From Lachnospiraceae bacterium (lineage in GTDB: Bacteria > Bacillota > Clostridia > Lachnospirales > Lachnospiraceae), in contig CAADTP010000067.1 in the NCBI GenBank assembly GCA_900751995.1, positions 41,620-105,619 of the forward strand: a stretch of DNA of 64,000 nucleotides, written 5' to 3'. Below the pieces are notes generated by a model. It saw only the letters and a program-made list of their open reading frames with translations, was not told where the DNA came from and did not search any database. Made by a program: the position numbers and the translations under genes. This document shows, one piece after another, positions 8,465 through 18,490 of this stretch (positions within the stretch are counted from its first letter, which is position 1; each line of letters starts with the position of its first letter).

Positions 8465-10460
8465 AGTCATTGTATTTGCCGGGACGACCGAAGGATACGA
8501 GATCAGTCGTTTCCTCAGCGAAAACCAGCTCCCGGTGCTTGCCTGTGTTGCAACAGAATATGGCTCAAAGTCTCTGCAGGAAAATTCCTGTCTGCACGTA
8601 CAGGCAGGAAGACTGGATGAGCAGCAGATGAGGGACCTTTTTTTCAGAGAGAAACCGGAGCTGGTTCTGGATGCGACCCATCCGTATGCGGCGGAGGTGA
8701 CACAGAATATCAGGAAAGCCTGTGAGGAAACCGGAGTTTCTTATACAAGAATCCTCCGTACAGGAAGTGAGCAGCAGAATGCTGTTTATGTCCGGGATGC
8801 AAAGGAAGCAGCGGAGTATCTCGAAGGGACAGAAGGAAACGTGCTTCTGACAACCGGAAGTAAGGAACTGGCAGTATTTACTTCTGTTTCAGATTATAAC
8901 AAAAGGCTGTTTGCCAGAGTACTTTCTCTCCCGTCAGTGATCGAATCCTGTCAGGCACTTGGCTTTGAGGGCAGAAATCTGATCGCAATGCAGGGACCTT
9001 TTTCAAAAGAACTGAATCAGGCAATGCTTGAACAGTATCAGTGTAAGTATCTGGTTACCAAGGATTCCGGGAAAGCAGGCGGTTTCCTGGAGAAGATCCA
9101 GGCGGCAGAGGCCCTGGGCGTGACGGCAGTGATCATTGGCAGACCGCTCGCTGAGGAAGGACTCTCCTTAAAGGAATGCAGACATATGCTGATCGAGCGT
9201 TATGGCCTTAAGAAAGAGCAGAATGTTACACTTCTCGGAATAGGTATGGGCAGCATTGGAACTCTGACTTTGGAAGGGCGAGAAGCTGTCAGAAGTGCAG
9301 ACTTGATTGTAGGGGCCAGAAGGATGGTTGATGCTGTACGACTTCCGGGACAGGATTTCCTGTATGAATACCGAAGCAGGGAGATTGCAGCGTATCTTGC
9401 AGAGCATCCAGAATATACGAAAGTTGTGGTTGCACTGTCCGGTGACGTCGGATTTTACAGCGGTGCAAAGAAGCTTGTGGAACTTCTTGGTCCGGAAACC
9501 AAAATGATCTGCGGGATTTCTTCTGTAGTTTATTTTATGTCGAAGATTGGACTTTCCTGGGATGATGCAAAGATTGTCAGTGCACACGGCAAGACCTGTA
9601 ATCTTATTTCGCTGATTCGTGAGAACCGTAAGGTTTTTGCAATTCTCGGAACAAATGACGGAGTCCGTAACCTGGCAGAGAAGCTTACATTTTATGGAAT
9701 GGGTGATGTTATCCTCCATGTCGGGGAAAATCTTTCCTACGATAATGAAAAGATTTTGTCAAAACAGGCAAAAGAACTTGTTTCCTATGAGGGAGATCCG
9801 TTGAGTGTGATCTGTGCGTACAATCTCAAGGCAGAGCCGGAGCCGGCAACGCATGGACTGTCAGACGAAGAATTTATCCGCGGCAAGGCACCGATGACCA
9901 AGGCAGAGGTGCGTACGGTTTCGCTTGCAAAGCTGAAACTTTCGAAGGATGCAGTTTGTTATGATATTGGCGCAGGAACCGGATCTGTTTCTGTGGAGAT
10001 GGCACTTCGTGCATCCGAGGGCGAGGTTTATGCGATCGAGAAAAAGGAAGACGCACTTGCACTTCTCGCACAGAATAAGAAGAAGTTTGCACTGGATCAT
10101 ATGTACATTATTCCGGGAACTGCACCGGAGGCACTGGAAGAACTGCCGGTTCCGACGCATGCTTTTATCGGAGGTTCTTCAGGAAATATGAAAGAGATCG
10201 TTGAGCTTCTGATAAAGAAGAATCCGCAGGTGCGGATCGTGATCAACTGTATCACACTGGAGACGGTGGGAGAGGCACTTGGCTGCATCCGTGAGCTTGC
10301 GAAACAGGAGGGCTGTGAATGTGAGAATGAGATTGTCCAGCTCTGTGTTTCCAGATCCAAAAATATCGGAAGGTATCATATGATGATGGGAGAAAATCCT
10401 ATTTACATCATCACGGTACAGATGCTTAAAACTTCAGAAGAAGTGGAGGAACAGGCATGA
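8457..10460 (+). CDS. cbiJET: Triple fusion: precorrin-6A reductase (CbiJ), precorrin-7 C5-methyltransferase (CbiE) and C15-methyltransferase/decarboxylase (CbiT)
   Basis: One 667-residue protein carries three consecutive activities. Residues about 1-248 are CbiJ: VIVFAGTTEGYEISRFL at the nucleotide-binding start and DATHPYAAEVTQNI. Residues about 255-460 are CbiE: VTLLGIGMGSIGTLTLEG, then VALSGDVGFYSGAKKL. Residues about 479-660 are CbiT: MTKAEVRTVSLAKL followed by the SAM loop YDIGAGTGSVSVEMAL. CbiE-CbiT fusion is common (CobL), but fusion of the reductase to both is less usual. The start has GAGGA seven bases upstream and overlaps cbiH; the stop overlaps cbiA by four bases (ATGA). I saw no frameshift between the domains. 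Confidence 0.94.
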   Translation: MYKVIVFAGTTEGYEISRFLSENQLPVLACVATEYGSKSLQENSCLHVQAGRLDEQQMRDLFFREKPELVLDATHPYAAEVTQNIRKACEETGVSYTRILRTGSEQQNAVYVRDAKEAAEYLEGTEGNVLLTTGSKELAVFTSVSDYNKRLFARVLSLPSVIESCQALGFEGRNLIAMQGPFSKELNQAMLEQYQCKYLVTKDSGKAGGFLEKIQAAEALGVTAVIIGRPLAEEGLSLKECRHMLIERYGLKKEQNVTLLGIGMGSIGTLTLEGREAVRSADLIVGARRMVDAVRLPGQDFLYEYRSREIAAYLAEHPEYTKVVVALSGDVGFYSGAKKLVELLGPETKMICGISSVVYFMSKIGLSWDDAKIVSAHGKTCNLISLIRENRKVFAILGTNDGVRNLAEKLTFYGMGDVILHVGENLSYDNEKILSKQAKELVSYEGDPLSVICAYNLKAEPEPATHGLSDEEFIRGKAPMTKAEVRTVSLAKLKLSKDAVCYDIGAGTGSVSVEMALRASEGEVYAIEKKEDALALLAQNKKKFALDHMYIIPGTAPEALEELPVPTHAFIGGSSGNMKEIVELLIKKNPQVRIVINCITLETVGEALGCIRELAKQEGCECENEIVQLCVSRSKNIGRYHMMMGENPIYIITVQMLKTSEEVEEQA

Positions 10461-11860
10461 AAATACCAAGAATCCTTCTGGCAGCCGGAAGCAGCGGAAG
10501 TGGTAAGACCCTGATCACCTGTGGACTTTTGCAGGCACTTATGGAACGTGGTGTCAAAACGGCATCCTTTAAATGTGGTCCGGACTATATCGATCCGATG
10601 TTCCACAGCCGGGTGATCGGAACAAAATCCCGAAACCTGGACACCTTTTTTACAGAGTCTGAAGTAACCAGATATCTCCTTGCCAGAACTGCAAAGGACT
10701 GTGAGATTGCAGTCATGGAAGGCGTTATGGGATTTTATGACGGCGTGGCGGGAACGACAACCAGAGCCAGTGCCTATGATCTTGCCAAAGTGACAGATAC
10801 ACCGGTTATTCTGATCGTGAACAGCCGGGGGATGAGTGTATCTCTGGCGGCTTATGTCAGGGGCTTTATGGAATACAGAAAAGACAGCCATATCAGAGGT
10901 GTGATCTTTAATCAGATGTCTCCGATGCTGTATCCGAGAATGAAGAAACTTCTGGAGGAAGAACTGGGAGTTGAGGTTCTTGGTTATGTTCCGAAGGTGG
11001 AGGACTGTGTGATCGAGAGCAGACATCTTGGACTGGTCCTCCCGGATGAAATCCCGGAATTAAAAGAAAGACTTCATAAGCTGGCCGGCGTCCTTGAAAA
11101 GACGCTGGATATTGACCGGATCCTGAAGCTTGCACAGAAAGCACCAGAGATCTCGGACACAAAGCCGGAGGCTGTATCTGATTTCCGTCTTCCGGAGCCG
11201 GTGCGTATCGGAGTTGCAGAGGATGAGGCCTTCTGTTTTTTCTATGAGGATAATTTTGAACTTCTGAAAGAAATGGGAGCAGAACTGATCCCGTTTTCGC
11301 CTCTAAAGGACGGGAATTTTCCAGATGAACTGGACGGACTTCTTCTGTATGGAGGCTATCCTGAATTAAACGGAAAAAAACTGGAACAAAATATCCCTAT
11401 GAGAAACAGGATACGTGAAGAATTGAAAGCAGGAATGCCATGTATGGCAGAGTGCGGAGGTTTTATGTATCTCCATGAAGAACTGGAGGGAATGGACGGA
11501 AGGTTTTATCAGACAGTCGGGGTTATTCCCGGCAGAGCGTACCGCACACCGAAGCTCTCGAGATTCGGTTATGTGACGCTGACACAGAAAAAACCAGTCT
11601 TTGGAAGAGAGGATTTCGGGGAGATCCCGGCACATGAATTCCACTATTTTGATTCTGAAAGCTGTGGAGATGATTTTCACGCGGCGAAACCAGAGAGTCA
11701 GAGAGGCTGGGAGTGTATTCACGGAAGCGACAGCATGATGGCTGGTTTTCCGCATTTATACTATTATGGAAATCCTGAAGTGCCGAGGGCTTTTCTGGAG
11801 AAATGTCTCGCATACAAAAAACAGAGATCTTCTTTAAGACAGGAGGATCAGGAAGAGTGA
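10457..11860 (+). CDS. cbiA: Cobyrinic acid a,c-diamide synthase
   Basis: CbiA amidates the a and c side chains using glutamine and ATP. The N-terminal dethiobiotin-synthetase-like domain contains the P-loop LAAGSSGSGKTLITCGLL and the signature FKCGPDYIDPMFH. The C-terminal class I glutamine amidotransferase domain (about 245-445) has GGYPEL, the nucleophile in MAECGGFMYL (Cys near residue 333) and AHEFHYFDSE. The length is 467 residues. The neighbour cobQ belongs to the same superfamily but has different motifs, so the two are not confused. Both ends overlap neighbouring genes. Confidence 0.95.
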   Translation: MKIPRILLAAGSSGSGKTLITCGLLQALMERGVKTASFKCGPDYIDPMFHSRVIGTKSRNLDTFFTESEVTRYLLARTAKDCEIAVMEGVMGFYDGVAGTTTRASAYDLAKVTDTPVILIVNSRGMSVSLAAYVRGFMEYRKDSHIRGVIFNQMSPMLYPRMKKLLEEELGVEVLGYVPKVEDCVIESRHLGLVLPDEIPELKERLHKLAGVLEKTLDIDRILKLAQKAPEISDTKPEAVSDFRLPEPVRIGVAEDEAFCFFYEDNFELLKEMGAELIPFSPLKDGNFPDELDGLLLYGGYPELNGKKLEQNIPMRNRIREELKAGMPCMAECGGFMYLHEELEGMDGRFYQTVGVIPGRAYRTPKLSRFGYVTLTQKKPVFGREDFGEIPAHEFHYFDSESCGDDFHAAKPESQRGWECIHGSDSMMAGFPHLYYYGNPEVPRAFLEKCLAYKKQRSSLRQEDQEE

Positions 11861-12837
11861 CAAACGTGATCTATCATACGATAGCCCTGGCAGCAGGGTT
11901 TTTACTTGATCTGATATTTGGAGATCCCAGATGGCTGTATCATCCGGTCTGTCTGATTGGGAATCTGATCTCCGTACTGGAAAAGGGAATCCGCAAAATC
12001 TTCCCCAAAACAAATGCAGGAGAGCTGGCTGGCGGTTTTGTGGAAACCTTAGTGGTCTGTCTTTTTTCTTTTGGTGTACCGGGCATCGTACTGTATCTTT
12101 TGTATGGATATTTCCCGGCAGCAGGCGTGCTTCTGGAGACTTTCTGGTGCTATCAGCTTCTTGCAACGCGATCTTTAAGGGATGAGAGCATGAAGGTGTA
12201 TGACCGTCTGGTGAATGGAACGATTGAGGAGGCACGTTATGCAGTTTCCATGATCGTGGGAAGAGATACGAAAGAACTTACAGAGACCGGTGTGACCAAG
12301 GCGGCAGTAGAAACGGTGGCAGAAAACTGTTCTGACGGAGTGATCGCACCGATGATCTACATGGCGATTGGTGGTGCACCGCTTATGTTCCTGTATAAAG
12401 GGATCAACACAATGGATTCCATGCTGGGCTACAAAAACGATAAATATTTATATTTTGGAAGATGCAGTGCAAAGCTTGATGATGTGGCAAATTATCTTCC
12501 GGCAAGAATTTCTGGCTGGCTGATGGTGGCGGCCTCTTTTATCTGCGGCATGGATGGTAGACAGGCGGCCAGGATTTATCGCAGGGACAGAAGAAATCAT
12601 GCAAGTCCAAATTCTGCACAGACAGAGGCGGCCATGGCAGGGGCTCTTGATGTGCAGCTTGCCGGAAATGCTTATTATTTTGGTAAATTATATGAGAAAC
12701 CGACGATAGGTGATCCGATCCGTGCAGTGGAGCCGGAAGATATCCGACGCTCAAACCGTCTGATGTATGGAACGGCCATTCTTGGCATTCTGATCTGTCT
12801 GCTTATTCGGATCGCCGTCGGATTCTGGGTTTTATAA
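11857..12837 (+). CDS. cbiB: Adenosylcobinamide-phosphate synthase
   Basis: This integral membrane protein joins adenosylcobyric acid to (R)-1-amino-2-propanol phosphate, the product of CobD encoded next door. The family features LLDLIFGDPRWLYHPV near the N terminus, VETVAENCSDGVIAPM and NHASPNSAQTEAAMAGAL are all present, with several hydrophobic segments. I place the start at the GTG at 11857, which overlaps the cbiA stop (GTGA) and has AGGAGG ten bases upstream. A GTG at 11866 is possible, and an ATG at 11803 would lie deep inside cbiA. The protein is about 326 residues. Confidence 0.93.
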   Translation: MTNVIYHTIALAAGFLLDLIFGDPRWLYHPVCLIGNLISVLEKGIRKIFPKTNAGELAGGFVETLVVCLFSFGVPGIVLYLLYGYFPAAGVLLETFWCYQLLATRSLRDESMKVYDRLVNGTIEEARYAVSMIVGRDTKELTETGVTKAAVETVAENCSDGVIAPMIYMAIGGAPLMFLYKGINTMDSMLGYKNDKYLYFGRCSAKLDDVANYLPARISGWLMVAASFICGMDGRQAARIYRRDRRNHASPNSAQTEAAMAGALDVQLAGNAYYFGKLYEKPTIGDPIRAVEPEDIRRSNRLMYGTAILGILICLLIRIAVGFWVL

Positions 12838-12867
12838 AGGATTAGACGGCAGCAAAGGAGAAAATAA

Positions 12868-13944
12868 ATGAAACACGTACACGGGGGAAATATCTATACT
12901 TACAAAAACTGTCTTGATTTTTCCGCAAACTGTAATCCCCTTGGAACACCGGAGAGTGTAAAACAGGCAGTCCGGGACAGTCTGGATCATCTGAAAGATT
13001 ACCCGCAGGTGGGCTATGCACCACTGAAGGAGGCAATTGCAGCTTATGAGGATGTCAAACCGGAACATATTATCTGCGGCAACGGTGCGGCTGAATTAGT
13101 GTTTTCACTTTGTCATGCACTGAGACCCAAACGGGCGCTGATCCCGGTGCCCACCTTTGCCGAATATGAGCAGGCACTGGAAAGTGTTGGCGCACAGGTG
13201 GAGCATGTGCTTCTTAAGGAAGAAGAAGAGTTCCGTGTCCAGGACAGTTTTATTGACTGGCTTCATAAAGACCTGGATATGGTTTTTCTCTGCAACCCGA
13301 ATAATCCGACAGGGATGCTTACGGACAGGGAATTTCTGTTTAAACTGCTCCGTGTCTGCCGGGAAATGGATATTTTTCTGGTGGTGGATGAATGTTTCCA
13401 GGATTTTATCCGGGATCCGGGCCAGTACAGTCTGAAGGCACAGCTTCCGAGATACCATAACCTGTTTCTTCTGAAGGCATTTACGAAGCGTTATGCGATG
13501 GCAGGGGTCCGTCTTGGATATGGGATTACGGAGAATGAGGAGCTTCTCGAAAAGATGACACTGGCCACACAGCCATGGAATATTTCTGTCCCTGCACAGG
13601 CAGCAGGAATTGCGGCACTTAAAGAGACGGATTATGTTGAAAGAGCACGAAATCTGATCTTTGAGGAGGCAGAGTATTTAAGCGGGGAACTGTATAAGCT
13701 TGGAATGACTGTTTTTCCTTCGCAGGCAAATTATCTGTTTTTTAAGGGTCCAGAGGATCTTTTTGAAATCTGTGTCAGAAAGAATGTCCTGATTCGGGAC
13801 TGCAGCAACTATCCGGGACTTGGAAGGGGATTTTACCGGGTGGCAGTGCGGACTCACGAAGAAAATGAACAGCTGATCCGGACGATCCATGACGGACTTA
13901 TGGAAGAACGAAAGAAAGCACAGCAGGAAGAGGAGGAGCAGTAG
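12868..13944 (+). CDS. cobD: L-threonine-O-3-phosphate decarboxylase
   Basis: This PLP enzyme makes (R)-1-amino-2-propanol phosphate, the linker of the nucleotide loop. The 358-residue protein has the histidinol-phosphate aminotransferase-like fold. It begins with [11 protein letters not shown] and FSANCNPLG, which identify CobD, and has [10 protein letters not shown] and a Schiff-base lysine near residue 207 in the [15 protein letters not shown] segment. A GGAG site sits upstream. CobD next to cbiB makes the functional assignment secure over HisC. cobQ follows after one base. Confidence 0.93.
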   Translation: MKHVHGGNIYTYKNCLDFSANCNPLGTPESVKQAVRDSLDHLKDYPQVGYAPLKEAIAAYEDVKPEHIICGNGAAELVFSLCHALRPKRALIPVPTFAEYEQALESVGAQVEHVLLKEEEEFRVQDSFIDWLHKDLDMVFLCNPNNPTGMLTDREFLFKLLRVCREMDIFLVVDECFQDFIRDPGQYSLKAQLPRYHNLFLLKAFTKRYAMAGVRLGYGITENEELLEKMTLATQPWNISVPAQAAGIAALKETDYVERARNLIFEEAEYLSGELYKLGMTVFPSQANYLFFKGPEDLFEICVRKNVLIRDCSNYPGLGRGFYRVAVRTHEENEQLIRTIHDGLMEERKKAQQEEEEQ

Positions 13945-13945
13945 A

Positions 13946-15475
13946 ATGGCAAAAGCGATCATGGTGCAGGGAACAATGTCAAATGCGGGCAAAAGCCTTC
14001 TGGCGGCGGGGCTCTGCCGTATCTTCAGGCAGGATGGATACCGGGTGGCTCCTTTTAAGTCACAGAATATGGCATTGAATTCTTTTATCACAAAAGAAGG
14101 ACTGGAAATGGGAAGGGCACAGGTCATGCAGGCAGAAGCAGCAGGAATCGAACCTTCGGTTCTTATGAATCCGATTCTTCTCAAGCCGACGAATGACGTG
14201 GGATCTCAGGTTATTGTAAATGGTGAAGTTCTTGGCACAATGAGTGCAAGGGACTATTTTGCCTACAAGAAAAAACTGGTTCCGGACATTATGAAGGCAT
14301 TCGATGCACTTGCTGCCGAGAATGATATTATTGTGATAGAAGGAGCAGGCAGCCCGGCTGAGATCAACCTCAAAAAAGAAGACATCGTCAATATGGGAAT
14401 GGCAAAGATGGCAAAGGCACCGGTGCTTCTGGTCGGAGATATCGACCGTGGAGGTGTATTTGCACAGCTTTATGGAACGGTGGAGCTTCTTGAGGAAGAT
14501 GAAAGAAATATGATCAAGGGGCTGATCATCAACAAATTCCGCGGAGACAAGACCATTCTTGATCCGGGTGTGGAGATGCTTGAGAGCAAGTGCAGGATTC
14601 CAGTGGTGGGAGTTGCACCATATCTTAATATTCAGGTGGAGGATGAGGACAGCCTTACCGAGCGTTTTGACAGACCTCAGGAAGTTGGGATGATCGATAT
14701 GGCGGTTATCCGTGTGCCGAGAATTTCCAATTTTACGGACTTTAACCCACTGGAGAGTATACCGGGAGTTTCGCTTCGTTACGTACAGCACCCGTCAGAT
14801 CTCAAAAACCCGGATGTGATCTTTCTTCCGGGAACCAAAAACACGATGGATGATCTCAAATGGCTGCGCGAAAGTGGAATGGAGGCACTGATCCTCAAAG
14901 AAGCTGCAAGAGGAACCCTGATCTTTGGTGTCTGTGGCGGTTATCAGATGCTGGGCGAGAACCTGAGTGATCCGTACGGCGTGGAAGCCGGTGGTTCCAT
15001 GCGTGGAATGGGACTTCTGCCGATGGATACCGTGTTTGCCCAGACGAAGACGAGAACACAGGTGACAGGGCATTTCCTTTCGCTTGAGGGAGACTTTGCA
15101 CCTCTTAGAGATGTTGTATTCACAGGATATGAGATCCATATGGGAGAGAGCACCAGGAAGGAAGGTGCAGCTGCCAGTACCTTTACGAAGGATACAGTGA
15201 CCGGAAAGGAAAAAAGAGAAGGTACTTTTTACCACAATGTCTGCGGTACTTATGTACACGGGATCTTTGACAGGGAAGAAGTGGCACTCGGGCTTGTGAA
15301 GGCAATAGGTGACAAAAAAGGAATTGATGTATCTGAGATAGAAGGTGTGGATTTTGCAGCGTTTAAGGAGTCACAATATGACATCCTGGCGGCAGAACTG
15401 AGGAAACATCTGGATATGAAAAAAATCTACGAAATACTGGACGAAGGAATAGAACCGGAAAAGGAGACGATCTGA
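13946..15475 (+). CDS. cobQ: Cobyric acid synthase (CbiP/CobQ)
   Basis: CobQ amidates the b, d, e and g side chains to give adenosylcobyric acid. The P-loop-like [19 protein letters not shown] opens the protein, followed by [12 protein letters not shown], a family hallmark. The C-terminal glutamine amidotransferase domain contains [11 protein letters not shown] (nucleophilic Cys) and GTYVHGIFD (catalytic His). An ATG at 13889 is in frame but lies inside cobD. The ATG at 13946 has AGGAGGAG upstream and the standard N terminus, giving 509 residues. The stop shares a base with cbiC (TGATG). Confidence 0.95.
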   Translation: MAKAIMVQGTMSNAGKSLLAAGLCRIFRQDGYRVAPFKSQNMALNSFITKEGLEMGRAQVMQAEAAGIEPSVLMNPILLKPTNDVGSQVIVNGEVLGTMSARDYFAYKKKLVPDIMKAFDALAAENDIIVIEGAGSPAEINLKKEDIVNMGMAKMAKAPVLLVGDIDRGGVFAQLYGTVELLEEDERNMIKGLIINKFRGDKTILDPGVEMLESKCRIPVVGVAPYLNIQVEDEDSLTERFDRPQEVGMIDMAVIRVPRISNFTDFNPLESIPGVSLRYVQHPSDLKNPDVIFLPGTKNTMDDLKWLRESGMEALILKEAARGTLIFGVCGGYQMLGENLSDPYGVEAGGSMRGMGLLPMDTVFAQTKTRTQVTGHFLSLEGDFAPLRDVVFTGYEIHMGESTRKEGAAASTFTKDTVTGKEKREGTFYHNVCGTYVHGIFDREEVALGLVKAIGDKKGIDVSEIEGVDFAAFKESQYDILAAELRKHLDMKKIYEILDEGIEPEKETI

Positions 15476-16116
15476 TGAAGGTTGAACTTGAAAATGTAAA
15501 GCCGATGGACATAGAGAAAAGAAGCTTTGAGATCATCACGGAAGAGCTTGGAGATACCCCGCTTGTCCCGGGAACTGAACTTGTGGTAAAGCGCTGCATC
15601 CATACAAGTGCAGATTTTGACTATGCCAAAAATCTCTGTTTTTCACAGGATGTCATAGAGAAAGCAATGGATGCAATCAGAAATGGTGCCTGTATAGTCA
15701 CAGATACACAGATGGCGAAATCTGGTATCAACAAACGTGCACTTGCCCGTTACGGAGGCGAAGTATACTGTTTTATGTCCGATGAGGATGTGGCAGAGCT
15801 TGCAAAGAAGCATGGAACCACAAGAGCAACAGCGAGCATGGACAAGGCTGCCGCTCTTGACAAAAAGCTGATCTTTGCGATTGGAAATGCACCGACAGCA
15901 CTGGTACGCCTCTATGAACTTATTGAGGACGGAAAATTATCACCGGAGCTGATCATCGGTGTTCCTGTTGGGTTTGTCAATGTTGTGCAGTCAAAGGAAC
16001 TGATCATGCAGGCAGATGTGCCGTATATTGTTGCAAGAGGACGGAAGGGTGGAAGTAATATTGCCGCCTGTATCTGTAATGCTCTGCTGTACATGATCGA
16101 TAACCGGAGAGACTGA
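15475..16116 (+). CDS. cbiC: Precorrin-8X (cobalt-precorrin-8) methylmutase
   Basis: CbiC moves the C11 methyl to C12, yielding cobyrinate. The 213-residue protein has the family segments KRCIHTSADFDYAKNL (with the active-site His), TDTQMAKSGINK and FAIGNAPTALVRLYEL. It is the last gene of the operon. The genes for lower-ligand assembly (cobU, cobS, cobT) and a corrinoid adenosyltransferase are not in the operon or the window, so the final steps must be encoded elsewhere. Confidence 0.95.
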   Translation: MKVELENVKPMDIEKRSFEIITEELGDTPLVPGTELVVKRCIHTSADFDYAKNLCFSQDVIEKAMDAIRNGACIVTDTQMAKSGINKRALARYGGEVYCFMSDEDVAELAKKHGTTRATASMDKAAALDKKLIFAIGNAPTALVRLYELIEDGKLSPELIIGVPVGFVNVVQSKELIMQADVPYIVARGRKGGSNIAACICNALLYMIDNRRD

Positions 16117-16145
16117 AGCACAAAAATACAATGAAAAAGAGGACT

Positions 16146-16193
16146 GTCTGAATTTTCTTCTATGCCTTTGGGACAGGAGAAGAAAGTTCAGAC
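16146..16193. terminator. Long hairpin between the convergent cbiC and mocR genes
   Basis: A 16-bp stem (16146-16161 with 16178-16193, one G-T pair) encloses a 16-base loop and overlaps the stop codon of the mocR gene. On the minus strand it is followed a few bases later by CTTTTTC, so it is most likely the mocR terminator. On the plus strand no T run follows. Confidence 0.6.
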
Positions 16194-17500
16194 ATGATCT
16201 GAGACAACAGATGGCAGGCAGGTGCAAAATCCTCCTCGGGCATTGAAGAACAGGAAAGAAGAAGGGTTACAGAACCGGGTTCTTCTTTTAATATCTGCAG
16301 GCGCAGACCATGGGTCCGTGCCTGCTTTTTTAATTCTGCGCCGTCTGCGGGACTGGAAAGCGTGAGCGCAAGGCTGGTTCCAGCGGCACCGATCTGTATC
16401 TGTGAGCTGCTGCCAAAAACTTCGCGGACTTCATGGAGAAGCAGTTTCAGCTTCTGGGAGTACAGACGTTTCAGCCTTCTTGTCTGGGCACCAAGATGAC
16501 CGTCGCGGATAAACTGGCAGAGAGCAATCTGCTCCGCCTTGGATGCAGTCTGACTGTAATAGTCGGACCGTCTGTGGTATTCGTCCGCAAGAGATGGCGG
16601 CAGTACCATAAAACTGATACGGATCGAAGGGAGGAGAAGACGCGAAAAGGAACCAAGATAGACTACATTATGTCCGCCTGCGAGACCGAAAAGAGAAGGC
16701 GTCGGCTTCTGGAGATACACAAATTCATTTTCAAAATCATCTTCAATGATGAGACTGCCCTTTGTTCCGGCATAGTGGATCAGCTCCATACGCCGGGATA
16801 CCGGCATGATCTCGCCCCATTTTGTCATATGCGCCGGGGAGACATAGATGATATCACAGTCTTTATTTCGATAATGTATTTCAAATCCATAATCAGAAAA
16901 AACAGTACTTCCCTGAACAAAAGAAGGTGTTGGAAAGGATACCGTCTGTCTTTCACGCAAAAGAGGACAGAGAAGCTGCAGAAGACTCTGCACACTGGCT
17001 CCGATCACAATATCCTCTGCCGAACAGACCACATTGCGATGCTGTCGGACATAGTCAGCGAGAACCTGTCGTAGATCCTCTTCCCCCTGCGGCTCTCCGT
17101 AGGAGAGAAGTCTGTCGTTCTGGCGCAGCGCACTTTTGATATACCGCTGCCACAGATCAAAACGAAAACTTTCACGGTCAACGCCGGCAGAGGCGAAATC
17201 GTACCGGACCTCCGGCAGGGCGGCATTTCTGGGTTTGGGCTGTACCGGCTCCAGTGATGCGATATCGGTCACATAATACCCGCTCTGTGCCCGGGCAATA
17301 ATATAGCCGTCTGCGGCGAGCTGGAGATAGGCACTCTCGATCGTGGTACGGCTAAGATTCAATTCCTCAGCACATTTGCGAAGGGAGGGCATACGACTTC
17401 TGGCAGGAAGACGACGATCCATGATCAGTTCCCGGTAATGATGATAAACCTGCATATATAAACTTTCTTTTTTGTCAGTCTGGTGTAAAGATAAACTCAT
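16160..17500 (-). CDS. MocR-family (GntR HTH plus aminotransferase-like) transcriptional regulator, possibly controlling vitamin B6 metabolism
   Basis: The 446-residue protein has an N-terminal GntR winged helix (about 10-75, with MPSLRKCAEELNLSRTTIESAY) joined to a class I aminotransferase-like domain (about 95-440). It is divergent from a pyridoxal kinase gene and shares an 88-base gap with it, the usual arrangement for PdxR-type regulators that sense pyridoxal phosphate. The position that normally carries the PLP-binding lysine (SFSK) reads GSFSRLLLPSIRISF here, with Arg at residue 287. The cofactor may therefore not be bound covalently, so the effector is uncertain. The start has GGGGGAC upstream. 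Confidence 0.88.
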   Translation of the reverse strand: MSLSLHQTDKKESLYMQVYHHYRELIMDRRLPARSRMPSLRKCAEELNLSRTTIESAYLQLAADGYIIARAQSGYYVTDIASLEPVQPKPRNAALPEVRYDFASAGVDRESFRFDLWQRYIKSALRQNDRLLSYGEPQGEEDLRQVLADYVRQHRNVVCSAEDIVIGASVQSLLQLLCPLLRERQTVSFPTPSFVQGSTVFSDYGFEIHYRNKDCDIIYVSPAHMTKWGEIMPVSRRMELIHYAGTKGSLIIEDDFENEFVYLQKPTPSLFGLAGGHNVVYLGSFSRLLLPSIRISFMVLPPSLADEYHRRSDYYSQTASKAEQIALCQFIRDGHLGAQTRRLKRLYSQKLKLLLHEVREVFGSSSQIQIGAAGTSLALTLSSPADGAELKKQARTHGLRLQILKEEPGSVTLLLSCSSMPEEDFAPACHLLSQIMSELSSPVPKA

Positions 17501-17603
17501 AAACTGTCCCCCAAAAAATGAATAAAAGTGGTTCTTTTTTGATGTACATTCAGGTGTTATTCTAATTCAGAATAGCAAAAAATGCAAGATGAGGAGAAAT
17601 ACT

Positions 17604-18476
17604 TTGAAAAGAATTGCAGTTCTCAATGATCTGTCCGGGATGGGAAAATGTTCCCTGACAGCGGCAATACCGGTTCTCTCGGTGATGGGAGTGCAGGCGT
17701 GCCCGCTTCCTACCGCAGTTTTGAGTGCACAGACCGGATTTCCGTCTTATTATTGTGATGATTATACAGACCGCATGGATATTCTGATGGACGAATGGCA
17801 GAAGATGCATTTCCGTCCGGATGGTATTTACACCGGTTTTCTGGCAGATGCACTACAGGCAGAGAAGGCAGTGGATTTTATACAGAGATTCAAAAGTACA
17901 GAGACAAAGGTTCTGGTAGATCCGGTCATGGGTGATGATGGAGAGGAATATTCCGTTTATACAGAAGAATTATGTGAAAAGATGCGGATTCTTGTGCAGG
18001 AGGCGGCTGTGATCACGCCGAATGTCACGGAAGCACTTCTGCTTCTTTATGGAAGCAGAGGGATGCATACAGAATGGCAGAAGCTTGCCGACTTAAGCAT
18101 GGAAGCACTTCTGGAATACATTCAGCAGACAGGAAGGCTGCTTACAGAAAAATTTCAGGCAGAGACGGTTATCACAGGCATCAGTCACGAAAGCGAAGAC
18201 GGACAGAAATGTATCAGCAATCTGATCTGTCAGAAAAACAGTCAGACCTGGATAACAACCCAAAAAGAAGGCGGCAGTTATTCCGGAACGGGAGATCTGT
18301 TTGCTTCTGTACTCTGTGCCGATATGGTCAAGGGGAGAGATATCGCTTTATCAGTACAGAAGGCGGTCAATTTCCTTGCAAAAGGAATCCATGATGCAGT
18401 AAAAGAGGGAACAGACCGAAATGAAGGAATCTGTTTTGAAACGTATCTTTATGAGCTGGCAGACAGGAGACGGTAA
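17604..18476 (+). CDS. pdxK: Pyridoxal/pyridoxamine kinase
   Basis: This ribokinase-fold kinase makes pyridoxal 5'-phosphate by salvage. KRIAVLNDLSGMGKCSLTAAIPVLSVMG at the N terminus and CPLPTAVLSAQTGFP are characteristic of the PdxK/PdxY group. VLVDPVMGDDGE, ITPNVTEA and the catalytic GTGDLFASVL (Asp as base) follow. A TTG start at 17604 has GAGGAG seven bases before it and gives the expected N terminus (290 residues); the ATG at 17589 has no good site. The divergent MocR regulator may control it. Several PLP enzymes encoded nearby (CobD, BioA, the decarboxylase, MetY) would use its product. Confidence 0.9.
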   Translation: MKRIAVLNDLSGMGKCSLTAAIPVLSVMGVQACPLPTAVLSAQTGFPSYYCDDYTDRMDILMDEWQKMHFRPDGIYTGFLADALQAEKAVDFIQRFKSTETKVLVDPVMGDDGEEYSVYTEELCEKMRILVQEAAVITPNVTEALLLLYGSRGMHTEWQKLADLSMEALLEYIQQTGRLLTEKFQAETVITGISHESEDGQKCISNLICQKNSQTWITTQKEGGSYSGTGDLFASVLCADMVKGRDIALSVQKAVNFLAKGIHDAVKEGTDRNEGICFETYLYELADRRR

Positions 18477-18490
18477 ACAGATCGTACGAC

